DNA of 60,754 bases from Acidobacteriota bacterium (GCA_016213785.1 JACQZQ010000065.1:1-60754), one strand, 5' to 3'; counted from the stretch's first letter, positions 1 through 9,678 are shown. Translations and numbers: made by a program. The notes: generated from the sequence alone by a model not told the origin.

Positions 1-77
1 ACCTGCTTGACGCTCTCTGGCGTTCTTGCCCATTCTTCTTCTGTTATTTGTGCCAATGTTTGCAGTGTTTGGTTCAT
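1..77 (-). CDS. Probable IS66-type transposase, N-terminal fragment cut by the window edge
   Basis: Reading leftwards from an ATG at 75-77, 25 codons are open to the edge and begin MNQTLQTLAQITEEEW, followed by ARTPESVKQ. A short helical start with the pattern 'T-x-E-E-W-x-x-T-P-x-S-V' resembles the N-terminus of many IS66-family transposases. This is recognition from memory on 25 residues only, so the family call is tentative. The ATG overlaps the TGA of the upstream lipoprotein gene (ATGA). No inverted repeat could be confirmed because the rest of the element is outside the window. Confidence 0.4.
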   Translation of the reverse strand, partial: MNQTLQTLAQITEEEWARTPESVKQ

Positions 78-880
78 CTCTGTTTTATTACCATGCTATT
101 CTTTTTTTTCAAAGACAGCTTACCCCTCTGAACGATTACCAAATCATAATACTCAGACCCTTGTTTAGGTATAAAAGCATATTTTGAGTCATAGCTATAC
201 AACTTTCTTGTTCTACCATCTGCCTCACCTTCATTATTACTTGATTTATCTAGTTCTAAAACCTTTTTCAATTCATTATTGACCTGTGTTATTAAAATTA
301 GGTTCTTATAGTTAAACCCAGAACCAGAATAAGCTGGATAAAGTAATATACCATAATGCATATCTCCTATCTTGACTAACTCATACTCCTCATTAATATG
401 CCCAAACTCACCATCTATTGTAATGTATCTTTGATCAATATCTAATTTCCATTCGTTATTAGCCTTAGAAAATAACATTCCACCAATAACAACACCACAA
501 GCATGACAATCTTCAAAATCTGAATAAGGTGATGAAATTGTAATAATTATTTTTTTATCAATATTGTTTTCCTTAAATGATTCTATTGCTAGTGGTTTTA
601 CATATAGTAATGAATCTTCATCTATTGCTAATGGGGTTTCCTCTATATCATATTTGTCTAAGAACTCTTTATTAGCTTTCCACTCTGACATATTTTTTAC
701 ATTATTATAACTACCAAAAACCATACGAAAAGCAGCATTTATATCTAGTTCACCAGTTATATTTTTTGCATTTGAAGTAGAGGTTTGTGATTTTTGTCCA
801 GAAGAATGTAGTTTATCGATATTATTTTGGGAACAGCTTGTAATTACTAATAGAATTACTATTAATAAATATTTACTCAT
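74..880 (-). CDS. Hypothetical lipoprotein
   Basis: The product has 268 residues from the ATG at 880. That start follows a GGAG ribosome-binding site at 887-890; the upstream in-frame TTG at 892 is less likely. The N-terminus is a lipoprotein signal (MSKYLLIVILLVITSCSQ) with Cys in a TSC lipobox, so the protein should be exported and lipidated. The rest is soluble and mixed alpha/beta, with one CHAC pair near the middle. I do not recognise a family. The gene lies downstream of an attC-like palindrome and its stop codon overlaps the start of a putative transposase, so its extreme C-terminus could have been altered by insertion. Its function is unknown. Confidence 0.7.
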   Translation of the reverse strand: MSKYLLIVILLVITSCSQNNIDKLHSSGQKSQTSTSNAKNITGELDINAAFRMVFGSYNNVKNMSEWKANKEFLDKYDIEETPLAIDEDSLLYVKPLAIESFKENNIDKKIIITISSPYSDFEDCHACGVVIGGMLFSKANNEWKLDIDQRYITIDGEFGHINEEYELVKIGDMHYGILLYPAYSGSGFNYKNLILITQVNNELKKVLELDKSSNNEGEADGRTRKLYSYDSKYAFIPKQGSEYYDLVIVQRGKLSLKKKNSMVIKQR

Positions 881-960
881 TTTACACTCCAAACTTATTG
901 CTTATTAAATGCAAAAACTAGCAGGCACACTACTAGCAAATAGTACTAACACATAAACTT

Positions 961-1078
961 ACCTAACAATCTTACTACTAGTACTTACTTTTACGCTAGC
1001 GCTAAGTTCAGTGGCGAGGAAAATCGGCGAGTGTTAACGGGCTGACTTTCCGAGTCCGCTGCAACGTTTGTTATCTGC
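961..1078 (-). repeat. attC-like imperfect palindrome (possible integron recombination site relic)
   Basis: This stretch is more GC-rich than its surroundings and folds into a long imperfect hairpin. On the + strand TTCAGTGG (1007-1014) pairs with CCGCTGCAA (1056-1064) with one G-T pair and one bulged base. GCTAGC (995-1000) pairs with GTTATC (1070-1075) with one mismatch and one wobble. GGAAA (1018-1022) pairs with TTTCC (1047-1051). An outer pair TAACAA (964-969)/TTGTTA (1069-1074) is an alternative, and ACCTAAC at 961-967 fits the attC core RYYYAAC. Paired R-type and L-type boxes with an extrahelical base are the layout of attC sites. The second core box is degenerate. No integrase gene is visible. 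Confidence 0.4.
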
Positions 1079-1142
1079 TTCTGGTCTTTCTTTGAGTTTT
1101 ACGCTGGATTGGGTGATCTTTCTTTTCATTCATCTCTAACAT

Positions 1143-1661
1143 CTAAGAACTCATAATAATCGTTAATAAATAAACTATTAAAATTAACTCAAGAAATGAA
1201 ATTGAACAGGATAAAATAAAAGATGCTTTTGGTTTCATATTATATGTTATTAACCCATATAAATATAAAAATATTAACCCTGGTATTAAACCAATCAAAG
1301 TTAAAATAAATCTTGGATATCTTCCAGGTGGTAATAATGAAAAACTAATTAACATAATAATAAACATTGTTGTAATTGTTGTTATTATTAAGCCTATTCC
1401 TCTTTTACCATCATGAATTGGGTCATTTCTTAATTTTTCAAGCCATTTATGATATTTATAAAAACTAAATTTTTTTGATTTATTACCTTTATCATTTTCT
1501 GATTCAATAGGCTTATAACTGTTCACTTCAATATTTAAGTCATATGGTTTATCCGAATATATATTTTCACACCTTTTGCAAATAAATGTAATTGGATCTA
1601 ATAAATCTGTTTGATGACAAATTCTACATTTATCTTGATTTTGCTCTTTATTTATTTTCAT
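1143..1661 (-). CDS. Hypothetical zinc-ribbon membrane protein
   Basis: The product has 172 residues. Two CxxC pairs near the N-terminus (CRIC and CKRC, about residues 12-31) form a probable zinc ribbon. A basic, hydrophilic stretch follows to about residue 85. Three hydrophobic segments fill the C-terminal half (about 89-111, 116-138 and 147-170), so it is probably an inner-membrane protein with a cytoplasmic zinc ribbon. An AAAGGAAAA ribosome-binding sequence precedes the ATG. Just 3' of the gene is the attC-like palindrome, and 5' of it (1711-1731) is a shorter sequence like one arm of that palindrome. It could therefore be a captured gene cassette. No functional family is recognised. Confidence 0.6.
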   Translation of the reverse strand: MKINKEQNQDKCRICHQTDLLDPITFICKRCENIYSDKPYDLNIEVNSYKPIESENDKGNKSKKFSFYKYHKWLEKLRNDPIHDGKRGIGLIITTITTMFIIMLISFSLLPPGRYPRFILTLIGLIPGLIFLYLYGLITYNMKPKASFILSCSISFLELILIVYLLTIIMSS

Positions 1662-1784
1662 TTTACATTATTTTCCTTTAGCTCTACGTAGTTCTATAGT
1701 ATTACCACAACTTACTTAGTCAGTGGCCGAACTAATATGTATGTCTATGAGCAAACCTACACTTTGAAAAAATTTACTTTTTAA

Positions 1785-4700
1785 TTATCCTAATCTTACA
1801 GAGATTAGTTTAGAAACTCCTGGTTCTTGCATTGTTACTCCATAAATGGATGAGGCGACTTCCATAGTACGCTTACTATGAGTAATTACTAAAAATTGTG
1901 TCATCTCACTCATTTGCTTTATTTTATAAGTAAATCGCCCTATGTTAATATCGTCTAATGGGGCATCAACTTCGTCTAATACACAAAATGGGCTAGGGCG
2001 AAAACGAAAGATCCCAAGAACTAAGGCTAGAGCAGTCATAGCTTTTTCACCTCCTGAGAGAAGTAAAATATTTTGCAGTTTTTTGCCTGGAGGTTGAGCA
2101 ATTATATCAATACCGCTTTCTAAAACATCATCTTCATTAATAAGAAACATTTCTCCTCGACCGCCACCAAAGAGTTCTTGAAACATTTCTGAGAAATTAA
2201 TATTAATTTTTTCAAAGGCTTCTCTAAACTTAATTCGTGAACGAATTTTAATCTCACGCAAGGCTTCTTCTGTAGCATTTATAGATTCTAAAATATCTGT
2301 ATATTGTTGCTGCAAAAAGCTTTGTCGCTGCTCTGTTTCTGTAAGCTCATCTAATGCCATCATGTTGACGGGGCCTAGGTCTGAGAGTTTATTTCGAGTT
2401 TCTAATAGTAATTGTTGAGCGTTAGCAACATCAGTTATTATAATTTCATTCTCTAATTCGCTACTAATTGAAGGTTTATTTTCAACTAAATTTATAATAT
2501 TTTCTGAAAGTTCATTTAAACAGTTTTGTGCTAGGTTATCTAACTGACTTTCTAGTTTGGCTTTTTCAACCTGAGCACTAGATTTATTTTCTTTGATTTC
2601 AGCTATTTGTTTTCTTAGTTTGCTAATTACTTCTTCTTGGTCTGACGCAATTTCTCTTGCTTTAGCTAGTTTGCTTTCGGCAATTTCTACATTCTTTTTT
2701 GCTAATACTATTTCTTTTTCTAAATTGCTAGCTACGTTTTCAGCAATAATAAGACTATCTTTTAACTCTTCTTTACGTTCTTTTAACTGAATAACAGTAG
2801 AAGAAACTTCTTCACTATGTTTTTTTAGTTGTTCTCTTTCATCCTCTAGTTTTTTTAGAGATAGAAGAAAAGCTTTTTTGCGTTCCTGTTGAGTTGCATT
2901 AAGTGTACGGAGTTCAGAAAATTTTTGACTAGCTAGTTCTACATTTGGCTTTAGTTTAGCTATTTCTATTTTCTTTTTTTCAAGTTTTTCTTGAATTTCT
3001 TGACGATAATTTTCTGCCTTGATTACATCCTCAGTAGTTAGCTTAAGTTTTTCCTCTAGGTTTACTATTTCTTTCTCTGTTTGCTCAAGTTGCAAAGTTA
3101 TTGATTTAATCTGTTGTTGATTTCGCTCTAAATCTTTAGAACCTTGTGATAGTTCAACACGACGAGCCGCTAAGGTCTTTTCCTCAGAGCGCAGTAGAGA
3201 ATCTATTTCTTTTTTCTTTTCTTCTAAAGAGAGTTCTTTTTCTTTTTGTTTAGTTAATTGAGCTATAGCTTTATCTTTTTCTGTCTCTAAATCAATTAAA
3301 CTATCACTAAGCTGTTTTATTTCTCGCTTAAGTTGAAGTACGTTAGCTGTACTAGTAGTACTTCCTTTTGTAACTAGTAGTTTACCACCTCTTACTTGCT
3401 CGCCTTGAAGAGTAAAAACTAGGATGTCTTGGTTATTTATAGAAAACTCTAATGCATTTGCTAAGTCATTTATAATTAATGCTTTACTTAGCTCAGGAAA
3501 TACTTGTCTAAATAACACTTGATGTTTATCACTTAAACCTAATAAATCTAACAGGTTTAATAAATTTTGGTTATCAGTCGCAGTATCATTTATTTTTCCA
3601 TTAAACTTTTTATTATCAATAAGTAAAAAACCAACTTTATTTGCTTTTTGTTTAGCTAACCAATCCATTGCGTTAACTGCGTCATTTATATTATTTACCA
3701 AAATTGTTTGTAAAATATCACCTAAGAGTTGTTCCACTAGCATTTCATTCCTAGGTAAAACATTTAATATATCAGCTAATGTGCCGACTAAATTAAACTG
3801 AGCTTGTATTTTTTTATTACCAAGTAATTTTTGTACAGACTCGCTAAAATAGGCTTGTTTTTCATTAAGTTGATTTAGGGAGTTTAAGCGATCTTCTGTT
3901 CTAGAATGCTCTCGTGTTAACTCATTAAGTGTTTTTTGGCGTTCTAAAGTTTTTTGTTTTGCTATTTGAAGTTCATCATTAACACTATCAAGTTCAGCTA
4001 AAAAACTTTCTACTCGATCTTCAGAATTAGATAAATTTTTACGTAGTTGTTCATAATCTGACTTAGAAGATAAAACTTGCTCTTGAGCTTTTTTTAAGTC
4101 GTTATTTAAGTATTCTTTATGTCTTTCTGTACGTTTTTGATTATCTAGGAGTTGTTGTTTTAGGTTTTTTAATTTTTCAGTTTTACTTACTTCTATAAGC
4201 AATTGATTTTGGAGTTGTTCTAGCTCTTTTTCTAAACCTAGTAACTCTGTTTGAGAACTTCTATAAACAGTTTCCTGGCTACTTAACTTGGTAGAAAGTT
4301 CATTTATTTGAATATTTACCTTTTCTAGCTCTTCGCTGGAGTTTAGAATTTCATCTTTATTTATATTAATTTTTTGAAAAGTATTTTCTATATCTTTTTC
4401 AGATTGAAAAATTCTAATTTCTACATCTTTTTCTTGTTCTTTTTGGTGAGTTAAACGGCTAATGGTTCTTTCTGACTCAATTTGTAAATCTTTAGAATGA
4501 GTTTTAGCCTGTTCTAAGGTTTCTGTAATTTTATCTATTTCTAGTTGGCTATTGCGATAGTTAATTTCTTGATTATTAAACTCAATTGATAGTTTTTCTT
4601 CTGTTTCTAGCAAAGTTTTTAAGTTTATTTCAATATTAGATAAAAGCTCTTTTAAGCGATAAAACTCATTAATAAAAATATATTTTAAGTAATGTCTTAT

Positions 4701-5546
4701 ATGTTCACGTAAACGTCGGTAACGTCTAGCTTTAGCAGCTTGTTTTTTAAGTATTGCTATTTGGCGTTCAACCTCGGCCAAAATATCATTTAAGCGAGAT
4801 AGATTTTGTTTAGTAGCTTCAAGTTTAACTTCGGCTAAGTGTTTTTTTGCTTTAAATTTAGTAATTCCTGCTGCTTCTTCGATTAACGCTCTTCTATCTT
4901 GTGGTTTAGAAGAAAGGATTTGTCCTATATGGCCTTGCTCAATAATTGCATATTGTGCACCTCCAAGCCCAGTACCAGCAAAAAAATCATGAATATCTCT
5001 TAATCTACAGCTATGACCATTCATTAAGTAATCGCTATCACCTGAGCGGTAAAGCCTGCGACTAACTGTAATTTTTTCTCCAGCCGCAACATTAGGAATC
5101 TTTTTTTTATTTGTACTTTTATTTGTATTATTAGTTATTTTCTGACTAGTTACAAAGTCATTTTTAGCATCATTTTCTATATTGGCATTTGTATCTTTTA
5201 TATTACTAAAAGCCTCTATTTCAAGATTACTTTCTTTAATCTCAATATCATCGATTTCTAAATTGCGAGCAGAAATATCTTGAGTAGCAATTAAAGTAAG
5301 GGTTACTTCTGCTAAACTAAGAGCTTTACGAGTTGAGGTTCCATTAAAAATCACATCTTCCATTTTACTACCACGAAGTGATTTAGCTGATTGTTCTCCT
5401 AAAACCCAGGCAATAGAGTCTAAAATATTACTTTTTCCACAACCATTTGGCCCAACAACTGCTGTAATACCTTCATGAAACTTAATTTCTGTAGTATCAA
5501 AAAAGGACTTAAATCCTCTTACTTCTAATTTTTCTAGTTTTAACAT
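1785..5546 (-). CDS. smc: Chromosome partition/condensin ATPase SMC
   Basis: The product has 1253 residues from the ATG at 5546 (an in-frame TTG lies two codons upstream). It is the core ATPase of the SMC-ScpAB condensin that compacts and separates chromosomes. Visible parts in order are the N-terminal head with Walker A GPNGCGKSN near residue 33, a long coiled coil, a hinge at about 585-710, the second coiled coil, then the C-terminal head with signature LLSGGEKA near 1162 and Walker B with CVLDEVDAPLDD near 1188. The conserved QGHIGQILSSKPQDRR segment is present. It is somewhat longer than the usual 1170-1200 residues because of an approximately 65-residue Asn/Lys/Glu-rich insert in the N-terminal head, against about a dozen residues in Bacillus SMC. 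No scpA or scpB is nearby. Confidence 0.97.
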   Translation of the reverse strand: MLKLEKLEVRGFKSFFDTTEIKFHEGITAVVGPNGCGKSNILDSIAWVLGEQSAKSLRGSKMEDVIFNGTSTRKALSLAEVTLTLIATQDISARNLEIDDIEIKESNLEIEAFSNIKDTNANIENDAKNDFVTSQKITNNTNKSTNKKKIPNVAAGEKITVSRRLYRSGDSDYLMNGHSCRLRDIHDFFAGTGLGGAQYAIIEQGHIGQILSSKPQDRRALIEEAAGITKFKAKKHLAEVKLEATKQNLSRLNDILAEVERQIAILKKQAAKARRYRRLREHIRHYLKYIFINEFYRLKELLSNIEINLKTLLETEEKLSIEFNNQEINYRNSQLEIDKITETLEQAKTHSKDLQIESERTISRLTHQKEQEKDVEIRIFQSEKDIENTFQKININKDEILNSSEELEKVNIQINELSTKLSSQETVYRSSQTELLGLEKELEQLQNQLLIEVSKTEKLKNLKQQLLDNQKRTERHKEYLNNDLKKAQEQVLSSKSDYEQLRKNLSNSEDRVESFLAELDSVNDELQIAKQKTLERQKTLNELTREHSRTEDRLNSLNQLNEKQAYFSESVQKLLGNKKIQAQFNLVGTLADILNVLPRNEMLVEQLLGDILQTILVNNINDAVNAMDWLAKQKANKVGFLLIDNKKFNGKINDTATDNQNLLNLLDLLGLSDKHQVLFRQVFPELSKALIINDLANALEFSINNQDILVFTLQGEQVRGGKLLVTKGSTTSTANVLQLKREIKQLSDSLIDLETEKDKAIAQLTKQKEKELSLEEKKKEIDSLLRSEEKTLAARRVELSQGSKDLERNQQQIKSITLQLEQTEKEIVNLEEKLKLTTEDVIKAENYRQEIQEKLEKKKIEIAKLKPNVELASQKFSELRTLNATQQERKKAFLLSLKKLEDEREQLKKHSEEVSSTVIQLKERKEELKDSLIIAENVASNLEKEIVLAKKNVEIAESKLAKAREIASDQEEVISKLRKQIAEIKENKSSAQVEKAKLESQLDNLAQNCLNELSENIINLVENKPSISSELENEIIITDVANAQQLLLETRNKLSDLGPVNMMALDELTETEQRQSFLQQQYTDILESINATEEALREIKIRSRIKFREAFEKININFSEMFQELFGGGRGEMFLINEDDVLESGIDIIAQPPGKKLQNILLLSGGEKAMTALALVLGIFRFRPSPFCVLDEVDAPLDDINIGRFTYKIKQMSEMTQFLVITHSKRTMEVASSIYGVTMQEPGVSKLISVRLG

Positions 5547-6009
5547 ATTCAAAACAGGTTACTTATCGTGTTACTTATATAGAATGTAGTAATTATCTTT
5601 CTTAACTTTGCTTTATTTTTGCCCCAAAATATAGATTAGCTTTTATAGTTTTGTCAAAATTATTGCCCTAACTAGTAGAAATTATCTATTTTTTACAAAT
5701 GTACATATCTCTAGACTATAAGACCTTTACTTATAAAAGATAGTGATAGTAGTGAGAAAATTTTTGGTAGGTTTTAGCGTCAAAGGCTTGAAAATAAAAG
5801 AAAAAACCGGAAAAATAATCCTATTAGAGATAATATTATTTTGCGAAGAAGAAACATTCTAGATAAAATAAAAACATAACTCTCTAAATAGTTATATCAA
5901 TAGCAAAAATAATAGTTAAATCCATAATACAAATTCTTATATTTAGAAAGGAGATGGTGTCTTTCTAAGAATCTAAGAAATAAATTCTTAGTTTGAACAC
6001 CCAAACATT
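5547..6009. other. Divergent intergenic region between smc and the TonB receptor
   Basis: These 460 AT-rich bases separate two divergently transcribed genes and must hold promoters for both. I see no gene and no tRNA. The only clear structure is at the right end. TAGAAAG (5944-5950) pairs perfectly with CTTTCTA (5961-5967) around a loop holding GGAGATGG, and CTAAGAA (5973-5979) pairs with TTCTTAG (5985-5991). Both hairpins would lie in the 5' leader of the receptor mRNA. Confidence 0.5.
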
Positions 6010-9000
6010 ATGAAGACTAATGAAAGCCTGACACACTCTTGCTTTAAGGTTTTTATGGCAAAGTGTTTAATAATGTGTGGTCTTATGCTTTCTGGAAGCG
6101 CTGTTCCTGGAAATGCAGCATTTGCACAGACTACTAATGGCCGTTTAGTTATTACAGTCAAAGATCAAACAGGTGCTGTAATTGCAGGAGCTAACGTAAA
6201 AATCGTCAATGATGGAACAAACCAAGAGTTTGACGCAACTACTAATGAGGCAGGCAGTTTAGTATCACCTCTACTTCCAATTGGTACATACACCATAAGC
6301 GTAGAAGCTGCTGACTTTAAAAAAGCTATTTCTGAAGGTGTAAAACTAGATATAGGTCAAGAATATAGTCTTACAATTTCTATGGAAGCTGGCGGAGCTA
6401 CTGAAGTGGTTGTAGTTAGCGCTGGTGAAGAACTAGTTCAAACTACTAATGCTGAAGTTAAGACTGTCGTTACACAAAAGCAAATTCAAGAACTTCCTCT
6501 TGATGGCCGTAGCCCTCTTAGATTAATTCAATTACAAGCAGGGGTTAATGGAGACTTAGCTCGTACTAATACTGTAATTAATGGTCAAAGATCCTCTAGC
6601 TCAAACGTTACTCAAGACGGTATTAACATTCAAGATCTCTTTATTCGTGCTAATGCTCTAGATTTTTCTCCTAATCGCCCAACAATTGCTCAAGTTTCTG
6701 AGTTTAGCGTAACAACACTAAACCCAGGTGCTGAAAGCTCAGGTTCTTCAATAATCAAGTTTGCTACTCCTTCTGGTACAAATGAGTACCATGGCTCGGT
6801 TTTTGAATTTCACCGTAATAGTGCTTTAGGTGCAAATGACTTTTTTAGTAATCAATTTGGCTTAGAAAAATCCCAGCTTATCCGTAATCAATATGGATAT
6901 ACATTATCTGGCCCAGTTACAATTCCTGGTGTAATTAATGGTAAAGATAAATTATTTTTCTTTACCTATTTTGAAGGGTTCCGTCAAAGATCTTCAGCAC
7001 CTACAATAGGAACTGTTTTAACCCCTAATGCACGCCAAGGAATTTTCACCTATCGTGATAATAGTGGTCAAACACGTACTTTAGATATTTTAAGACTTAA
7101 AAGTCTTGGTATAGACCCTGCGGTTGCTAATATTTTAAGCCGAGTTCCTAACCAAATTAATACACAAACTGGCGATGGAAGAAATACTGGTGGGTTTGCA
7201 TTTAATAAATCTTCGCCAAATGATCGCGATGTTGCAGGTTTTAGACTCGATTATAACTATAATTCTAGACATCATTTTGAAGGTGTTTACCAACATGCAT
7301 CAGAAAATGTTTCTCGTCCTGATATAGATACTTCATTTAATCAAAATCCTTTGGTTAGTAATGTAGGAACAACCAATTTCTTTGTAGTAGCTTGGAACTT
7401 TGCTGCTTCACCAACATTTAATAATGAAGTTAGAGTAGGTCGTAATGTTACAGAACCAGAGTTTGTTACTAGAGAAGATTTAAGTAGTAATATCTTTATT
7501 AATACTCCTTTAGTCACTAACCCAGTAGTAACATTCTTAGGTCAAGGGCGTAAAACAGAAATTACTTCTTTTATTGATGGCGCTTCACTACAACTTGGTA
7601 ATCACTTTGTCCGCTTTGGCGGTCAAGCTGATATAACCCGTGTTCGTTCATTTAATAATGGTGGAACAATACCAACATTTAATCTTGGTATTAGTACTAG
7701 TGCTCCAGCAGGCTTTGGTTTAGTAGCAAGAGATTTCCCTGGTGGTATTGATGCAACACAACTAAATACAGCTAATGCACTACTTACATTACTTAGCGGT
7801 ACAGTCACTAGTGCAGCAGCTACCTTTAATGCTACTTCTCAAACCTCTGGTTATGTAAAAGGTGCAGGACAAGTTAGCAGACTTCAACTTGAGCAATATT
7901 CAGGCTATATTACAGATTCTTGGCGTATTCGCCCTAATGTTACAATTAACGTAGGCTTACGCTATGATTTTGTTACTCCATTACACGAAGCCAATGATTT
8001 TGCTCTACAACCTGTTCTAAGTGCTCGTGCTGATGGTAAATCTGATCCAAGATCAGTAGTACTTGATCCACAAGGTAGAGTTGATTTTGTTGATGGGTTT
8101 TTCTTTAACTCTGATAGAAATAACTTTGCACCAAATATCAGCGTGGCTTGGGATATTCCAGGCTTAGGTCGTCAAACTGTTCTTCGCGGTGGCTATTCAA
8201 TTCAATATGTTAATGATGAAGCTTTCCGCTCTCCTGATAATGCAACCGCCGCTAACTCAGGTCTTCAAACTACAGTTAATAGAACTGCTCTTTTTGGAAC
8301 AATTAGCGGTAATGCTCAAGCGTTTGCTGGTGCTTTAGCTGCTCCACCATTTAGAGTACCTATTACCTTTGCTCAAAATCTAGCTATTAACCCAGGTTCA
8401 GCAGCTTTTATTGTTGATCCTAACTTTAAGACTCCTTATTACCAACAATATAACATTAGCCTTGAAAGAGAAGTCTTTAAGGATACTGTAGTAACAGTCC
8501 GTTACGTTGGTAATCGTAGTACAAATCTAGCTCGTGGCGTTGACTTTAACCAAGTAGAAATTCGCAAGAATGGTTTTTTACAAGACTTCCTACGCGCTCG
8601 TCAAAATGGTTTCCTTGCTTTAGCAAGAAATGGCGTATTTGACCCAAGATTTAATGCTGCAATTCCAGGTAGCCAACAATTAACCGTATTCCCAACATTA
8701 GCTGGGGGTGGATTACTTACTAATGCTACTGTTCGTGGCTTAATCTCAAGTGGTGAGCCAGGAACACTTGCTCAAGTTTATTTCCAAAATAGACTTAGCG
8801 GAGCAGTTCAATTTGTTCCTAATCAAAGCACATTTGTTGCTGACGTACTTCTAAATGGCGCAAGTTCTGATTACAACTCACTTCAAATAGAAGGCCGTCG
8901 TCGTTTCTCAAGCGGTTTATTCTTCCAAGCTAACTATACCTTTAGTAAGACATTAACCGATGCTCAAGGTACAGGCCAAACCCGTTTTGAACCATTACTT

Positions 9001-9678
9001 GATAATGATCAACCTAGACTTGAACGCTCCCGCGCTATATTTGACGTAACTCACTCATTTAAGACTAATGTTTTATATGAGTTACCTTTTGGCGCAGGCC
9101 CAGGAAAATTGTTTAATCCTTCAAACAAGATCCTTCAAAAGTTAGTTTCAGGCTTCCAAATAGGAACAATTATTGGAGTTCAATCAGGGCCTCCTATCTC
9201 TGTCTTTTCTGGTCGTGGTACATTAAACCGTGTTGGACGTTCAGGGGTTAATACTGTTGATACAAATTTATCTGTAGATCAAATTAAAAATCTATTTGGC
9301 AGATTTGTATTACCAGATGGAAGAATCTTCTTTATTGATCCTAAAGTCATTGGCCCAGATGGACGCGGAGTTGCTCCAGATGGTCAAGCTCCTTTTGCAG
9401 GACAAGTCTTCTTTAATCCTCAACCAGGAACAGTTGGTAGCTTAGGTCGTTTTGAATTTAATGGCCCAACTGCCTATAACATAGACTTTAGCATTGCCAA
9501 ACATACAAAATTCTCTGAAAAAGTAGATTTTGAGTTCCGTGCTGAGTTCTTTAATGTATTTAATAACACTGTTTTCTTTGTTGGTGATCTAAATGTTAAT
9601 AGCACCACTTTTGGTAGAATTAACTCAACCTTAACTAGCCCTCGTGTTATCCAACTAGGCGCTAAGATTAACTTCTAA
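6010..9678 (+). CDS. Oar-type TonB-dependent receptor with carboxypeptidase-regulatory-like domain
   Basis: The product has 1222 residues and is an outer-membrane beta-barrel of the large Acidobacteriota/Myxococcus Oar-like class, expected to import a bulky ligand or glycan using TonB energy. The signal sequence probably starts near Met16 and is cleaved after AFA (about residue 39). An immunoglobulin-like carboxypeptidase-regulatory domain follows (about 44-125, with VTVKDQTGAVIAGANV-type spacing). Then comes a plug-like region with QIQELPLDGRSPLRLIQLQAGV, and a long barrel rich in alternating aromatic strands. The chain ends in Phe (LGAKINF), as expected for BAM-dependent insertion. No substrate-specific neighbour (SusD, hydrolase) is present, so the ligand is unknown. 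Two small hairpins precede the start and a strong hairpin follows the stop. Confidence 0.9.
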   Translation: MKTNESLTHSCFKVFMAKCLIMCGLMLSGSAVPGNAAFAQTTNGRLVITVKDQTGAVIAGANVKIVNDGTNQEFDATTNEAGSLVSPLLPIGTYTISVEAADFKKAISEGVKLDIGQEYSLTISMEAGGATEVVVVSAGEELVQTTNAEVKTVVTQKQIQELPLDGRSPLRLIQLQAGVNGDLARTNTVINGQRSSSSNVTQDGINIQDLFIRANALDFSPNRPTIAQVSEFSVTTLNPGAESSGSSIIKFATPSGTNEYHGSVFEFHRNSALGANDFFSNQFGLEKSQLIRNQYGYTLSGPVTIPGVINGKDKLFFFTYFEGFRQRSSAPTIGTVLTPNARQGIFTYRDNSGQTRTLDILRLKSLGIDPAVANILSRVPNQINTQTGDGRNTGGFAFNKSSPNDRDVAGFRLDYNYNSRHHFEGVYQHASENVSRPDIDTSFNQNPLVSNVGTTNFFVVAWNFAASPTFNNEVRVGRNVTEPEFVTREDLSSNIFINTPLVTNPVVTFLGQGRKTEITSFIDGASLQLGNHFVRFGGQADITRVRSFNNGGTIPTFNLGISTSAPAGFGLVARDFPGGIDATQLNTANALLTLLSGTVTSAAATFNATSQTSGYVKGAGQVSRLQLEQYSGYITDSWRIRPNVTINVGLRYDFVTPLHEANDFALQPVLSARADGKSDPRSVVLDPQGRVDFVDGFFFNSDRNNFAPNISVAWDIPGLGRQTVLRGGYSIQYVNDEAFRSPDNATAANSGLQTTVNRTALFGTISGNAQAFAGALAAPPFRVPITFAQNLAINPGSAAFIVDPNFKTPYYQQYNISLEREVFKDTVVTVRYVGNRSTNLARGVDFNQVEIRKNGFLQDFLRARQNGFLALARNGVFDPRFNAAIPGSQQLTVFPTLAGGGLLTNATVRGLISSGEPGTLAQVYFQNRLSGAVQFVPNQSTFVADVLLNGASSDYNSLQIEGRRRFSSGLFFQANYTFSKTLTDAQGTGQTRFEPLLDNDQPRLERSRAIFDVTHSFKTNVLYELPFGAGPGKLFNPSNKILQKLVSGFQIGTIIGVQSGPPISVFSGRGTLNRVGRSGVNTVDTNLSVDQIKNLFGRFVLPDGRIFFIDPKVIGPDGRGVAPDGQAPFAGQVFFNPQPGTVGSLGRFEFNGPTAYNIDFSIAKHTKFSEKVDFEFRAEFFNVFNNTVFFVGDLNVNSTTFGRINSTLTSPRVIQLGAKINF

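Noticed and set aside
5547-6009. Cobalamin or other classical riboswitch before the TonB receptor
   Set aside because: I could not find the B12-box or another known consensus; only two short hairpins are present.
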